DNA of 64,000 bases from positions 92,747 through 156,746 of the forward strand of contig DASZBX010000085.1 of assembly GCA_035943635.1 (NCBI GenBank). Reading direction: 5' to 3'. Below are positions 1 to 8,023 of this stretch, piece by piece (position 1 is the stretch's first letter; each line of letters opens with the position of its first letter). The position numbers and the translations under genes were made by a program. Under the pieces are notes generated by a model. That model was not told where the DNA came from. It ran no database searches and saw nothing but the letters and a program-made list of their open reading frames with translations. The stretch comes from DASZBX01 sp035943635 (GTDB taxonomy: Bacteria; Actinomycetota; Actinomycetes; Streptomycetales; Catenulisporaceae).

Positions 1-408
1 ATCGAGGAGCTGTACGCGAAGCCGGAACTGGACGAGCTGGCCGACCGCTACCCCTGGCTGAACGTGGTGTACTGCGTCTCGGAGGACTCCCGGTTCCGCG
101 GCGACCGGGGCCTGCTGCCGCAGATCGTCGCGCGCGACGGGGTCGCCGCGGACAACTGGCGCGGGCACGAGGTGCTGGTGGCCGGGTCGGCCGCGATGGC
201 CCGGGCCACCCTGTCCCAGCTGCTGCGCGGCGGGGTGCCGCTCAGCCGGGTCCGGTTCGACGCCTTCTCGGACCAGTCGCAGATATTCGTCGAGGCCAAA
301 CGGCAGCAGCAGGACGCGGACCGCCTCGCCCTGACCGTCCGGGCGGCCGCCCCGGTCCTGCCCGCGGCCGGGTCCTCAGCCGTCGAAATCCACCGCGAGT
401 ACGTCTGA
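1..408 (+). CDS. C-terminal part of a flavin/NAD(P)H oxidoreductase (ferredoxin-NADP reductase fold)
   Basis: The reading frame is open from the first base and stops at 406-408, so only the last 135 residues are present. They contain the end of a nucleotide-binding reductase domain: a HEVLVAGS strand (the place of the family's V-Y-x-C-G-P turn), then a helix MARATLSQLLRGGVP and the closing SRVRFDAF strand. This arrangement is typical of flavohaemoprotein-like and phenol-hydroxylase-like reductases, in which the domain carries electrons from NAD(P)H to FAD. After FDAF there is a roughly 45-residue Ala/Gln-rich tail that matches nothing I know. The gene converges on the paa operon, and its tail runs antisense to the decayed paaE remnant. 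The upstream domains lie outside the window, so a globin or other N-terminal partner cannot be judged. Confidence 0.6.
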   Translation: MEELYAKPELDELADRYPWLNVVYCVSEDSRFRGDRGLLPQIVARDGVAADNWRGHEVLVAGSAAMARATLSQLLRGGVPLSRVRFDAFSDQSQIFVEAKRQQQDADRLALTVRAAAPVLPAAGSSAVEIHREYV

Positions 409-750
409 GGTCGTCGCCGACGGCGAGTTTGCGCACCGCGTGGTCGCCGAAGCCGCCGGGGCCCTGGCGTTTGACCGCGATGCTGATCCGGGTGGGCAGT
501 CCGTGTTCCGGCGGCGGCTGGCAGATCGAGTAGGCAGGGCGGCGTCGACGTCGCGCCGGATCACCGCGGTCGCCGGGCAGCCGAGGAAGGTCGGGGTGAT
601 GGTCACCCGGACCCGGCCGGCCGCGGACACGTCCACGCCGCCGAGCACGCCGAGGTCGTCGAGGGTCAGACACGGCAGTTCGGGGTCGACGACCGCTCCG
701 GCCGTCGCGCGGGCGAGCGCGAGGGCCCGGTCCGCGGCGGAACTCACCAC
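376..750 (-). pseudogene. paaD: Truncated paaD (phenylacetate epoxidase maturation protein, MIP18/DUF59 family)
   Basis: The GTG start overlaps the paaC stop codon (GTGGTGA). The first 72 residues read as a good PaaD N-terminus: VVDPELPCLTLDDLGVLGGV followed by VTITPTFLGCPA, the DUF59 core with its conserved Cys. Homology stops after RRDVDAAL near base 535; from there the frame reads through paaE DNA in the wrong phase to a stop at 376. Intact PaaD proteins are around 160 residues and end with a WTTDWI-type segment and a Cys-rich C-terminus, both absent here. The family helps assemble or repair the diiron epoxidase. This copy is probably dead or at best a partial domain with a nonsense tail. 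Confidence 0.65.
407..538 (-). pseudogene. paaE: Remnant of paaE (phenylacetyl-CoA epoxidase reductase), FAD-binding segment only
   Basis: On the minus strand a frame different from paaD encodes about 44 residues with the core of a PaaE FAD-binding domain: RPAYSIC (the RxYS flavin motif), then ISIAVKRQGPGGFGDHAV and LAVGDDL. In intact PaaE this segment lies roughly 45-95 residues from the N-terminus. The start, the rest of the FAD domain, the NAD domain and the 2Fe-2S domain are all missing here. The fragment follows truncated paaD directly and is out of frame with it, so one deletion has joined the two genes and a second has removed the distal part. It is not expected to make a protein. A functional reductase, if there is one, must come from elsewhere. 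Confidence 0.6.
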
Positions 751-1625
751 GCCGCGCCGGGGTGGGCACGGTAGACCGACTGCATCTCGGCCAGCAGATA
801 TGCCAGGGCCTCGGTGTGCACGCCGTACCGCCCGCCGGCCGGGCGCCAGGTTCCGCTCGGCGGCGGGCCGAGGGTCGCGGCGATCAGGGTCTCGGTCACC
901 TGTTCCAGCCAGCGGCCGTACACCGGCGCGGGGTCGGGGGCCAGGCCCTCAGCCGTCAGCTGGTCGATCAGGTCGTCCTGGGCGAACAGTTCGCCGGTGT
1001 AGGGCCACAGGTCGGCCAGCGCCCGGGCCATCCGCTCGTGGCTCTCCTCGGTTCCGTCGCCCAGGCGTATGGCCCAGGTCTCGGCGTACTGCCGGTGGTA
1101 GGCGACCTCGGTGCCGGCCTTGGCGGCCAGCGCGGCCAGTTCCTGGTCGGCGCATCCGGCCAGTTCGGCGTACCAGAGGCACTGGTAGGTGGCGAAGAAC
1201 AGCAGGCGGACCACGGTGTCGGCGAAGTCGACGGTCGGCAGTTCGGTCAGCAGCGCGTTGCGGTACTCGTCGTCGGTGCGCTCGAAGGCCAGCTCGTCCT
1301 CGGTGCGCCCGCTGCTGCGCCCGGCCACGGCGAGCATCGCCCGGGCCTGGCCGAGCAGGTCCAGGGCGATGTTCGCGAGGGCGACCTCGTCTTCCAGCTC
1401 GGGCGCGCGGGTGATCCACTGGGTCAGCCGGTGCGACATGATCAGCGCGTCGTCGCCGAGGCGCAGAGCGAACTCCTCCAGCGGCTTGGCCGACGCGCTC
1501 GCCGATGCGGGAGCGGAGGCGCTCGCCGATGCGGCTGCGTTGGTCGACGTGGAAGGGCTCGGCGCGGTGGCCGCCTTGGGCTTCGGCTTCGGCTTGGCCT
1601 TCGTCGGCGTACTCGTCCTGGTCAC
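744..1625 (-). CDS. paaC: Phenylacetyl-CoA 1,2-epoxidase structural subunit PaaC
   Basis: The protein has 293 residues with a ferritin-like helical core: ALRLGDDALIMSHRLTQWI, LANIALDLLGQARAML, DDEYRNALLTELP and AYHRQYAETW. PaaC is the non-catalytic partner that pairs with PaaA in the multicomponent epoxidase, which converts phenylacetyl-CoA to ring-1,2-epoxyphenylacetyl-CoA. The GTG start overlaps the paaB stop (GTGA), so translation is coupled. The oddity is an N-terminal extension of about 50 residues made almost only of K, P, A, S and T (a KPKPKPK run, then Ala-Ser repeats) before the conserved domain begins at KPLEEFALRLG. Canonical PaaC starts close to that point. A later start could exist but has no obvious ribosome-binding site. 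Confidence 0.88.
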   Translation of the reverse strand: MTRTSTPTKAKPKPKPKAATAPSPSTSTNAAASASASAPASASASAKPLEEFALRLGDDALIMSHRLTQWITRAPELEDEVALANIALDLLGQARAMLAVAGRSSGRTEDELAFERTDDEYRNALLTELPTVDFADTVVRLLFFATYQCLWYAELAGCADQELAALAAKAGTEVAYHRQYAETWAIRLGDGTEESHERMARALADLWPYTGELFAQDDLIDQLTAEGLAPDPAPVYGRWLEQVTETLIAATLGPPPSGTWRPAGGRYGVHTEALAYLLAEMQSVYRAHPGAAW

Positions 1626-1912
1626 AGGTTGCGCACCCCCTCCGGCAGCGGGTAGAAGGTCGGGTGCCGGAACACCTTGTCGCCCGCGGGGGCGAAGTAG
1701 GGGTCCTTCTCCTCCGGGCTGGACGCCAGGATCTGCCCGCTGGGCACGACCCACAGCGACACGCCCTCGCCGCGCCGGGAGTAGAGGTCGCGGGCCCGTT
1801 GCAGCGCCTGCTGCGGGTCGGCGGCGTGCACGGAGCCGACGTGCTGGTGGGCCAGGCCGCGCTTGGGTCGGACGAAGACCTCGAACAGGGCGCTCGTCAC
1901 GGTCGGTGTCAT
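1622..1912 (-). CDS. paaB: Phenylacetyl-CoA 1,2-epoxidase subunit PaaB
   Basis: This 96-residue protein matches the family's usual length of about 95. It contains LFEVFVRPKRGLAHQHVGSVHA at the N-terminus, then ARDLYSRRGEGVSLWVVPSG and the C-terminal DKVFRHPTFYPLPEGVRNL. PaaB is a small structural subunit that bridges PaaAC heterodimers in the epoxidase. The ATG overlaps the paaA stop as ATGA, and its own stop overlaps the paaC GTG, so paaA-paaB-paaC form a translationally coupled operon. A longer upstream frame exists, but ATG at 1912 gives the canonical N-terminus. Confidence 0.93.
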   Translation of the reverse strand: MTPTVTSALFEVFVRPKRGLAHQHVGSVHAADPQQALQRARDLYSRRGEGVSLWVVPSGQILASSPEEKDPYFAPAGDKVFRHPTFYPLPEGVRNL

Positions 1913-2928
1913 GGCAGCTCGACTTCCCTCGCCCGGTCGTCTGGTGCGGTGCTCCGCTTCGCGGCGTGGGCCTGCGCCGCGGCCCGGACCCACTCCCCGT
2001 CGCGGTGCGCGCCGGTGCGGTGGGCCAGCCGCTGCCGGTTACAGGGTCCTTCCCCGGCCAGCACGGCTTGGAACTCGGACCAGTCGATCGGCCCGACATC
2101 GTAGTGCCTGCGTTCAGGATTCCAGCGCAGCCGCGGATCGGGAAGGCTCAGGCCGAGAATTTCGGCCTGCGGGACGGTGATATCGACGAAACGCTGGCGC
2201 AACTCGTCGTTGGAGTGGCGTTTGATCTTCCAGTGGGCCGACTTCGAGCCGTGCACGGATTCCCCGTCCGGCGGGCCGAACATCATCAGCGCGGGCCACC
2301 ACCAGCGGTCGACCGCGTCCTGGGCCATCGCGCGCTGCCGCTCGGTGCCGCGGGCCAGCAGGTGCAGCGACTCGTAGCCCTGGCGCTGGTGGAAGGACTC
2401 TTCTTTGCAGATCCGGACCATGGCGCGCGCGTACGGGCCGTAGGAGCAGCGGGTCAGCGGGATCTGGTTGACGATCGCGGCCCCGTCCACCAGCCAGCCG
2501 ATCGCGCCGACGTCGGCCCAGGTCAGGGCGGGGTAGTTGAAGATCGAGGAGTAGCGCTGGCGGCCGGCGTGCAGGGCGTCGAGCAGTTCGGACCGGTCCA
2601 CGCCGAGGGTTTCGGCCGCGGCGTAGAGGTAGAGTCCGTGCCCGGCCTCGTCCTGGACCTTGGCCAGCAGGATCGCCTTGCGCTGGAGCGAGGGGGCGCG
2701 GGTGAGCCAGTTGCCCTCGGGCTGCATGCCGATGATCTCGGAGTGCGCGTGCTGGGCGATCTGCCGGATCAGGGATCTGCGGTAGTCCTCCGGCATCCGG
2801 TCGCGCGGCTCGATCCGCTCGTCCGCGGCGAGCAGGGCCTCGAACAGGTCCTCGGGGGTCTGGGCGGCGGAGCCGGGTGTCGGGGCGCGCGGGCGGACCG
2901 GCGTGCGCGGCGCCGTCTGGGCTTCCAT
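1909..2928 (-). CDS. paaA: Phenylacetyl-CoA 1,2-epoxidase catalytic subunit PaaA
   Basis: The 339-residue protein is the diiron monooxygenase alpha subunit. It carries carboxylate and histidine ligands in helices: SEIIGMQPEGNW, then DEAGHG near residues 93-98 and CKEESFHQRQGYE with a second ExxH. It uses O2 and electrons from PaaE to epoxidise the aromatic ring of phenylacetyl-CoA. ATG at 2928 is preceded by AAGGGAGCG at good spacing; frames extending further upstream run into the operator and promoter and are rejected. The first 30 residues are Ala/Pro-rich. It is first in the operon and directly downstream of a perfect palindromic operator (2951-2964), so a TetR-type regulator is likely. 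Confidence 0.94.
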   Translation of the reverse strand: MEAQTAPRTPVRPRAPTPGSAAQTPEDLFEALLAADERIEPRDRMPEDYRRSLIRQIAQHAHSEIIGMQPEGNWLTRAPSLQRKAILLAKVQDEAGHGLYLYAAAETLGVDRSELLDALHAGRQRYSSIFNYPALTWADVGAIGWLVDGAAIVNQIPLTRCSYGPYARAMVRICKEESFHQRQGYESLHLLARGTERQRAMAQDAVDRWWWPALMMFGPPDGESVHGSKSAHWKIKRHSNDELRQRFVDITVPQAEILGLSLPDPRLRWNPERRHYDVGPIDWSEFQAVLAGEGPCNRQRLAHRTGAHRDGEWVRAAAQAHAAKRSTAPDDRAREVELP

Positions 2929-2950
2929 GGTGTCCGCTCCCTTGATACCG

Positions 2951-2964
2951 ACCGAACGTTCGGT
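2951..2964. promoter_or_regulatory. Palindromic operator of the paa operon (TetR/PaaR type)
   Basis: ACCGAACGTTCGGT is a perfect 14-bp palindrome lying 23 bp upstream of the paaA start. The same CGAACGTTCG core, followed by GTTAA, lies between the divergent TetR gene and paaN at 21780-21789. This is the expected arrangement for a TetR repressor that controls both phenylacetate loci in response to a CoA thioester. The assignment to that regulator is an inference from the shared motif and gene context. Confidence 0.75.
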
Positions 2965-2992
2965 TAAGTGTCCTACCGGCTGCTCGGAACAG

Positions 2993-3961
2993 TCAACCGC
3001 GTCCGCTGCCGTCCCCATTCCCCGCATCCGCCCGCGGACGTGTCCGGACGCCCGCCGAATTGGCCGCGACGATCGCCGCAATCGCCAGCCATTCGCTCCA
3101 GCGCAGCGACTGGTGCAGCACGATCAGGCCGACGACCGCCGCCAGCACCGGGTTGACGCTCATGAAGAGCCCGAACAGGTCGGCCGGGACCCGGCGCAGC
3201 GCGAACAGGTCGGCCAGGAACGGCACCGCCGAGGACAGGATCCCGGCCGCGGCGGCGCACAGCACCGAGGCGGCGGTCGGCGGGTGCCGCAGGAACGCCG
3301 CGATGCCGATCGGGATGAACAGCAACGCGGACATCCCGGCCGCGCACGCGGAACCCTCGGCGCCGGGCAGCCGGCGGCCGATCGTGCGGTTGAGCAGGAT
3401 GTACGAGGCCCAGCAGGCGGCGGCCAGCAGGCCCAGCGCGATCCCGGCGTAGTCCGTGGTCGGCTGCGGGCGGGCCAGGACCACCACGCCGGCGCCCGCG
3501 ACGGCCGCGCAGCCGAGGTCGGTCCGGCGGCGCGACCCGGCCAGGGCCACGGCCAGCGGGCCGAGGAACTCCAGGGTCACCGCCAGGCCGAGGCCGAGCC
3601 GCTCGATCGCGGTGTAGAGGGAGAGGTTCATGGTGCCGTAGACCGCGGTCAGCAGCAGTACCGGCCACCACTGCGGCCAGCTGAAGGAGCGTATTCGCGG
3701 CCGGCCGACGGCGAGCAGCACGAGCCCGGCGACCCACTGGCGCACCGCGACCACGCCGACCGGGCCGATCACCGGGAAGGCCAGGGATCCGGTGGCCGCG
3801 CCGACCTGGTTGGCCAGCGCGCCGGTCAGCATCGCGGCGATGCCGGGGCGGCTGGGGCGGCTGCGTTGGCTGCGGCGGTCGGCTTGGCCGCCGATCGGTG
3901 CCACGGTCGATTGGCGGGAGTACTCGGGGGCGGGCAGTTCTCTGTGCATCGGCGTCTGCAT
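2993..3961 (-). CDS. EamA/RhtA-family drug/metabolite exporter
   Basis: The protein has about ten hydrophobic segments in two EamA repeats, including VVAVRQWVAGLVLLAVG, GTMNLSLYTAIERLGLGLAVTLEFLGPLAVAL, WASYILLNRTIG and DLFGLFMSVNPVLAAVVGLIVL. The family exports amino acids or related small molecules across the cytoplasmic membrane; the substrate is not readable. It is divergent from the LysR gene at 4030, and an inverted repeat at 4009-4027 lies between them, so the LysR protein probably controls it. ATG at 3961 is my choice, with ATG 3949 as the alternative. A GTG at 4012 is possible but would place the start inside the putative operator. The stop is near the paaA promoter. Confidence 0.8.
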   Translation of the reverse strand: MQTPMHRELPAPEYSRQSTVAPIGGQADRRSQRSRPSRPGIAAMLTGALANQVGAATGSLAFPVIGPVGVVAVRQWVAGLVLLAVGRPRIRSFSWPQWWPVLLLTAVYGTMNLSLYTAIERLGLGLAVTLEFLGPLAVALAGSRRRTDLGCAAVAGAGVVVLARPQPTTDYAGIALGLLAAACWASYILLNRTIGRRLPGAEGSACAAGMSALLFIPIGIAAFLRHPPTAASVLCAAAAGILSSAVPFLADLFALRRVPADLFGLFMSVNPVLAAVVGLIVLHQSLRWSEWLAIAAIVAANSAGVRTRPRADAGNGDGSGRG

Positions 3962-4008
3962 ATGGCGAGCGTGCGCCTGCCCCACTCTTTCCCAAAATGC
4001 ATGAACTG

Positions 4009-4027
4009 CCACACCTATACGATGTGG
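4009..4027. promoter_or_regulatory. Inverted repeat between divergent exporter and LysR genes
   Basis: CCACA and TGTGG arms with a 9-bp spacer lie immediately upstream of the LysR ATG at 4030. LysR-type regulators bind such interrupted dyads in divergent promoters. Its closeness to the start codon suggests autorepression. This is inferred from position and symmetry only. Confidence 0.4.
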
Positions 4028-4029
4028 TT

Positions 4030-4884
4030 ATGAATGTGGAGCTGCGCCAGCTGCGCTGCCTGGTGGCGATCGCCGACTCGGGCACGTTCACCGACGCGGC
4101 GATCGAGCTCGGCGTCTCCCAGGCCGCCGTCTCCCGCACCCTGGCCGCGCTGGAGGCGCAGCTCGGCGTCCGGCTGCTGCGGCGCACCACCCGCGAGGTG
4201 GCGCCGACCGCGATCGGCGCGCGGGTGCTCGGGCACGCCCGCCGGGTCCTGGCCGAGGCGGACGAGCTGGTCCGCGAGGCCACCACCGGCCACTCGCTGC
4301 TGCGTCTGGGCTACGCCTGGTCCGCGATGGGCCGGCACACGCTGGCCTTCCAGCGCCGCTGGCCCGCGCTGCGCCCGGACACCGAGCTGCAGCTGGTGCG
4401 GACCAACTCGGCCACCGGCGGCCTGGCCGAGGGCGCGTGCGACCTCGCGGTGGTGCGCACGGCGCCGGACGAGCGGCGGTTCGAGAGCGTGGTGGTCGGG
4501 CTCGAACCGCGGTTCTGCGCGATGGCCGCCGACGACCCGTGGGCCCGGCGCCGCTCGCTGCGGCTGGCCGAGATCGGCGGGCGCACGCTCGTCATCGACC
4601 GGCGCACCGGGACTACGAGCACTGATCTGTGGCCGGCGCCGGAGCAGCTCGCGGTCGAGTACACCCAGGACGTCGACGACTGGCTGGCCGTCATCGCGAC
4701 CGGGCGGTGCGTCGGCATCACCGCCGAGTCCACGGTGACCCAGTATCCGAGGCCGGGCATCGTCTTCCGACCGGTCCGCGACGCCGCGCCCATCCCGGTC
4801 CGGCTGATCTGGTGGCGCGACGACCCGCACCCGGCGACGCCCGCGGCGGTGGAACTGCTCACGAGCCTTTATCGCGCGTCGTGA
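4030..4884 (+). CDS. LysR-family transcriptional regulator
   Basis: The 284-residue protein has the family's N-terminal winged helix-turn-helix (LRQLRCLVAIADSGTFTDAA followed by LGVSQAAVSRTLAALEAQLGVRLLRR) and a periplasmic-binding-like effector domain from about residue 90. ATG at 4030 gives the canonical MNVELRQL start; frames further upstream would extend through the divergent promoter. It probably controls the divergent EamA exporter, as is common for such pairs. The ligand is unknown. The effector domain ends in the typical PIPVRLIWWRDD segment. Confidence 0.9.
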   Translation: MNVELRQLRCLVAIADSGTFTDAAIELGVSQAAVSRTLAALEAQLGVRLLRRTTREVAPTAIGARVLGHARRVLAEADELVREATTGHSLLRLGYAWSAMGRHTLAFQRRWPALRPDTELQLVRTNSATGGLAEGACDLAVVRTAPDERRFESVVVGLEPRFCAMAADDPWARRRSLRLAEIGGRTLVIDRRTGTTSTDLWPAPEQLAVEYTQDVDDWLAVIATGRCVGITAESTVTQYPRPGIVFRPVRDAAPIPVRLIWWRDDPHPATPAAVELLTSLYRAS

Positions 4885-4939
4885 ATTTGGACGATCACGT
4901 CCACCGACACCGTGTGCTCCGACCGCTCCACTCGCACTC

Positions 4940-5998
4940 CGGTGACTTGCACTCGACTCGGCCGCGCCGGACCTGGGCCAGGTGATCACGGCGACCGGGG
5001 AGAAGGCATACGAGCTGGCCTTCGTCCTGGCCCCGAACGGCGGCGGCTGCACCCCGACCTGGGACGGCACCGACCCGACCAACTCCGACACCCAGGTCGC
5101 CGCGCTGATCAGCGAGGTGCGCGCGGACGGCGGGGACGTCTCGGTCTCGGCCGGCGGGGCCAGCGGCACCAAGCTCGGCCAGGAGTGCGGCACGGCCGCC
5201 GGGACCGCCGCGGCGTGTTCGCGCAGTGGGCGCCGACCACGCTCCCGGTGGCCCCGCCGCCGCCGAGCGCGGGCGGCTGCGCCGCGGCGTGGAGCGCCAC
5301 GACCGTCTACACCGGCGGGAACATCGCCTCGTACAACGGCCACGACTGGACCGCGCAGTAGTGGACCGAGGGCAACACCCCGGGCAGTTCGGGCGGCCCG
5401 TGGACGGACGACGGCCCGTGCGGCGGTACCTCGGCCTCGCCGGCCACCGCCGCGCCCACGACGGCCGCCCCGACGACCGCCCCGACGACCGCGCCGCCGA
5501 CCGTTCCGCCAACCACGGCTGCGCCCACGACCAAGCCGCCGACCGCGCCCCCGGACCACCACGCCGCCCACCACGGCTGCACCGACGACCGCGCCGCCGT
5601 CCGGGAACCCGGTGGTGAACGGCGGATTCGAGAGCGGCGCACTGTCGCCGTGGACCTGCACCGGGACCGCGGCGGTGGTCGGCACGCCGGTGCACCCCGG
5701 TAGCCACGCCCTCGAAGGCACGCCCTCGTCGACCGCGGACGCCCAGTGCAGCGAGACGGTGACCGTGCTGCCGAGCCACACCTACACGCTGACCGGCTGG
5801 GTCGACGGCATCTACGTCTACCTGGGCGTCAGCGGCACCGGCACGACCGACACCTCGTCCTGGACGCCCGGCACCACCGGCTACCAGTCGCTCGGCGACA
5901 GCTTCACCACCGGGGCGTCGACGAGCTCTGTCACCGTGTACGTGCACGGCTGGTACGGCCAGCCCGCGTACTACGCCGACGACATCGCAGTGAACTAA
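4940..5998 (+). pseudogene. Degenerate secreted chitinase (GH18 fragment, CBM5/12-like module, Thr/Pro linker, C-terminal jelly-roll)
   Basis: Pieces of one modular chitinase occur in order but in shifting frames. Bases about 4953-5213 encode an N-terminal GH18 segment (AYELAFVLAPNGGGCTPTW, then GGDVSVSAGGASGT). After a frameshift comes a carbohydrate-binding module (CAAAWSATTVYTGG, then YNGHDWTAQ) with an in-frame TAG at 5359-5361 exactly where the module would continue into WTEGNTPG. Next is a Thr/Pro-rich linker, another frameshift, and a domain beginning NPVVNGGFESGALSPW and ending YYADDIAVN, stop 5996-5998. The catalytic DxxDxDxE strand, the signal peptide and a start codon are absent. 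The gene has therefore lost its catalytic core and carries at least three further lesions. Confidence 0.75.
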
Positions 5999-6137
5999 CA
6001 TCAGGTTCGGCCACGGGCCCGCCCGGCTTCGAGCGGCCCCGTTTCCGTGTCCACGCACATGCCCGGCCGGCGCCGCGCCCGACCGCGGGCCGGATGCTCC
6101 GACCATCGCCGCCGGGCACCCGGTAGTCTGGCGGATC

Positions 6138-6962
6138 ATGACTGGCTACGAGGACGACCTGGGCGTTGCGCACGCACTCGCCAACCAGGCTGACGCGGTG
6201 ACCATGCAGCGGTTCAAGGCGCTGGACCTGAAGGTCGAGACCAAACCCGACCTGACCCCGGTCAGCGACGCCGACCGGGCGGTGGAGGAGCTGCTGCGCA
6301 CCACGCTCGGCCGGACCCGGCCGCGGGACGCGGTGCTGGGCGAGGAGTTCGGCGACAGCGCGGGCAACGCCGGCTACTCCAGCCGGCGCTGGGTGATCGA
6401 CCCGATCGACGGGACCAAGAACTACGTGCGCGGGGTCCCGGTCTGGGCCACCCTGATCGCGCTGACCGACGGCCGGGAGCCGGTGGTGGGCATGGTCTCG
6501 GCCCCGGCGCTGGGCCGGCGCTGGTGGGCGGCCAAGGGCGTCGGCGCGTACACCGGCCGGTCCGCCTCCTCGGCCACCCGGCTCGCGGTCTCCCAGGTGC
6601 GCAAGGTGCAGGACGCCTCGTTCGCCTTCTCCTCGGTGATCTCCTGGGAGGACCACGGCAAGCTCGACGGCTTCCTGAGCCTGGCCCGCTCCTGCTGGCG
6701 CACCCGCGCGTACGGGGACTTCTGGTCGCACCTGCTGGTGGCCGAGGGCGCGGTGGACATGGCGGCCGAGCCGGAGGTCTCGCTCTGGGACATGGCCGCG
6801 ATCGCGGTGATCGTCCGGGAGGCCGGCGGGACGTTCACGTCCGTGGACGGCGACCCGTGGCCCGGCGCCGGATCCGGCTGCACCTCCAACGGCCTGCTGC
6901 ACGACGTGCTGCTCTCGCACCTGGGCGCCGCCGCGGTCTCCCCGGAGCACCTCGCCGAGTAG
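6138..6962 (+). CDS. hisN: Histidinol-phosphatase, inositol monophosphatase family
   Basis: The 274-residue protein has the Mg2+-binding motifs of the family: GEEFG at residues 68-72, WVIDPIDGTKNYVRG with DPIDGT at 88-93, and SLWDMAAIAVIVREAGG near the C-terminus supplying the last Asp. Actinobacterial members of this subgroup dephosphorylate histidinol phosphate, the penultimate step of histidine biosynthesis. No other his gene is nearby, which is usual for hisN. Substrate assignment within the family rests on overall similarity; an inositol or other sugar phosphatase remains possible. Confidence 0.85.
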   Translation: MTGYEDDLGVAHALANQADAVTMQRFKALDLKVETKPDLTPVSDADRAVEELLRTTLGRTRPRDAVLGEEFGDSAGNAGYSSRRWVIDPIDGTKNYVRGVPVWATLIALTDGREPVVGMVSAPALGRRWWAAKGVGAYTGRSASSATRLAVSQVRKVQDASFAFSSVISWEDHGKLDGFLSLARSCWRTRAYGDFWSHLLVAEGAVDMAAEPEVSLWDMAAIAVIVREAGGTFTSVDGDPWPGAGSGCTSNGLLHDVLLSHLGAAAVSPEHLAE

Positions 6963-7096
6963 CCGCCCACCCCGGCCCTTGCCCGAGTGACCCATGGGAC
7001 CAGTGAACAGGCAGAAAAGCCCCGGGGGCGGGCCGAGCGGTTAAGCTCGACCGGTACCGGCTCGGGCCGGTGCGTCGAGCGGAGGGCGGCCGGAGC

Positions 7097-7876
7097 ATGG
7101 TGAGCTGGATCAACGACCACATCCTGGTCCTGAGCGGTTGGGCCGCGCTGGCCGTGGTCTTCCTGCTCCCGGCGCTGGAGTCGGCGATCTTCCTCGGCTT
7201 CGTGCTGCCCGGGGAGACCGCGGTGGTGATCGGCGGCGTGCTGGCCTACCAGCACAAGGTCAGCCTGGTCGGCGTGCTGATCGCCGCGGTGGCCGGCGCG
7301 ATCGTGGGGGACTCGGTCGGCTTCGAGGTCGGCCGCCGGTGGGGCGACGCGCTGCTCACCCGGATCCCGGCCAAGCTGATCAAACCCGTGCACGTGGCCC
7401 AGGGCAAGGAGACGATCAACCGGCTCGGCGGGCGCGCGGTGTTCGCCGGACGCTGGGTGGCCGCGCTGCGCGCGCTGGTGCCGGGCCTGTGCGGCACCTC
7501 GGACATGGAGTACGGGACCTTCCTGACCTGGAACGCGCTCGGCGGCCTGACCTGGGCCACCGCGTACACCCTGGTCGGATACCTCACCGGGTCGGCGTGG
7601 CAGCGGGTGGAGCACTACAGCTCGGTGGTCAGTTACATCCTGCTGGGCGTGGTGGTCCTGATCGTCGCCGCGATCGTGGTGTTCCGGCGGCGCAGCCAGG
7701 CCGAGAAGGACGCCGAGACCGAGGCGGAGATCGAGGAAGAGGCCGAAGAAGAGACCGAAGCCGACGGGTCCGGTGCGGGACGGCAGTCCGCGGCGAGCAG
7801 TGAGGGTGAGTCCGAGGAAGCGGATCCGGACGGAGCCGCCGCCGAGCCGGCGCAGTCGGCGACCGGGACCGACTGA
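7097..7876 (+). CDS. DedA-family (SNARE-associated) membrane protein
   Basis: The 259-residue protein has the DedA core: LPALESAIFLGFVLPGETAVVIGG, then GDSVGFEVGRRWG, the conserved FAGRWVAALRALVPGLCG re-entrant segment, and two further membrane spans. DedA proteins are membrane proteins implicated in lipid (undecaprenyl-phosphate/phospholipid) transport. ATG at 7097 follows GGAGGGCGGCCGGAGC; an in-frame start nine codons earlier is less likely. After the last span is a very acidic cytoplasmic tail of about 60 residues rich in Glu, Asp, Ala and Ser, longer than in most family members. Confidence 0.85.
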   Translation: MVSWINDHILVLSGWAALAVVFLLPALESAIFLGFVLPGETAVVIGGVLAYQHKVSLVGVLIAAVAGAIVGDSVGFEVGRRWGDALLTRIPAKLIKPVHVAQGKETINRLGGRAVFAGRWVAALRALVPGLCGTSDMEYGTFLTWNALGGLTWATAYTLVGYLTGSAWQRVEHYSSVVSYILLGVVVLIVAAIVVFRRRSQAEKDAETEAEIEEEAEEETEADGSGAGRQSAASSEGESEEADPDGAAAEPAQSATGTD

Positions 7877-8023
7877 GAAATCACGGCGGAATCCGTCGCC
7901 CGGACCAAGCCGGGCGAGCCGGCCAAGTCGAGCGGACGGGCCGCAGGGCAGATCCGCGCGACGGTTATCGGACTCGGGCAGCGGTCGTCGGACTCGGGCA
8001 GCGCCGAATCGGCCCGCGCCAGA

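Noticed and set aside
1189..2967. 592-codon plus-strand frame opposite paaABC
   Set aside because: It is the antisense shadow of the GC-biased paa genes and has no domain or ribosome-binding site.
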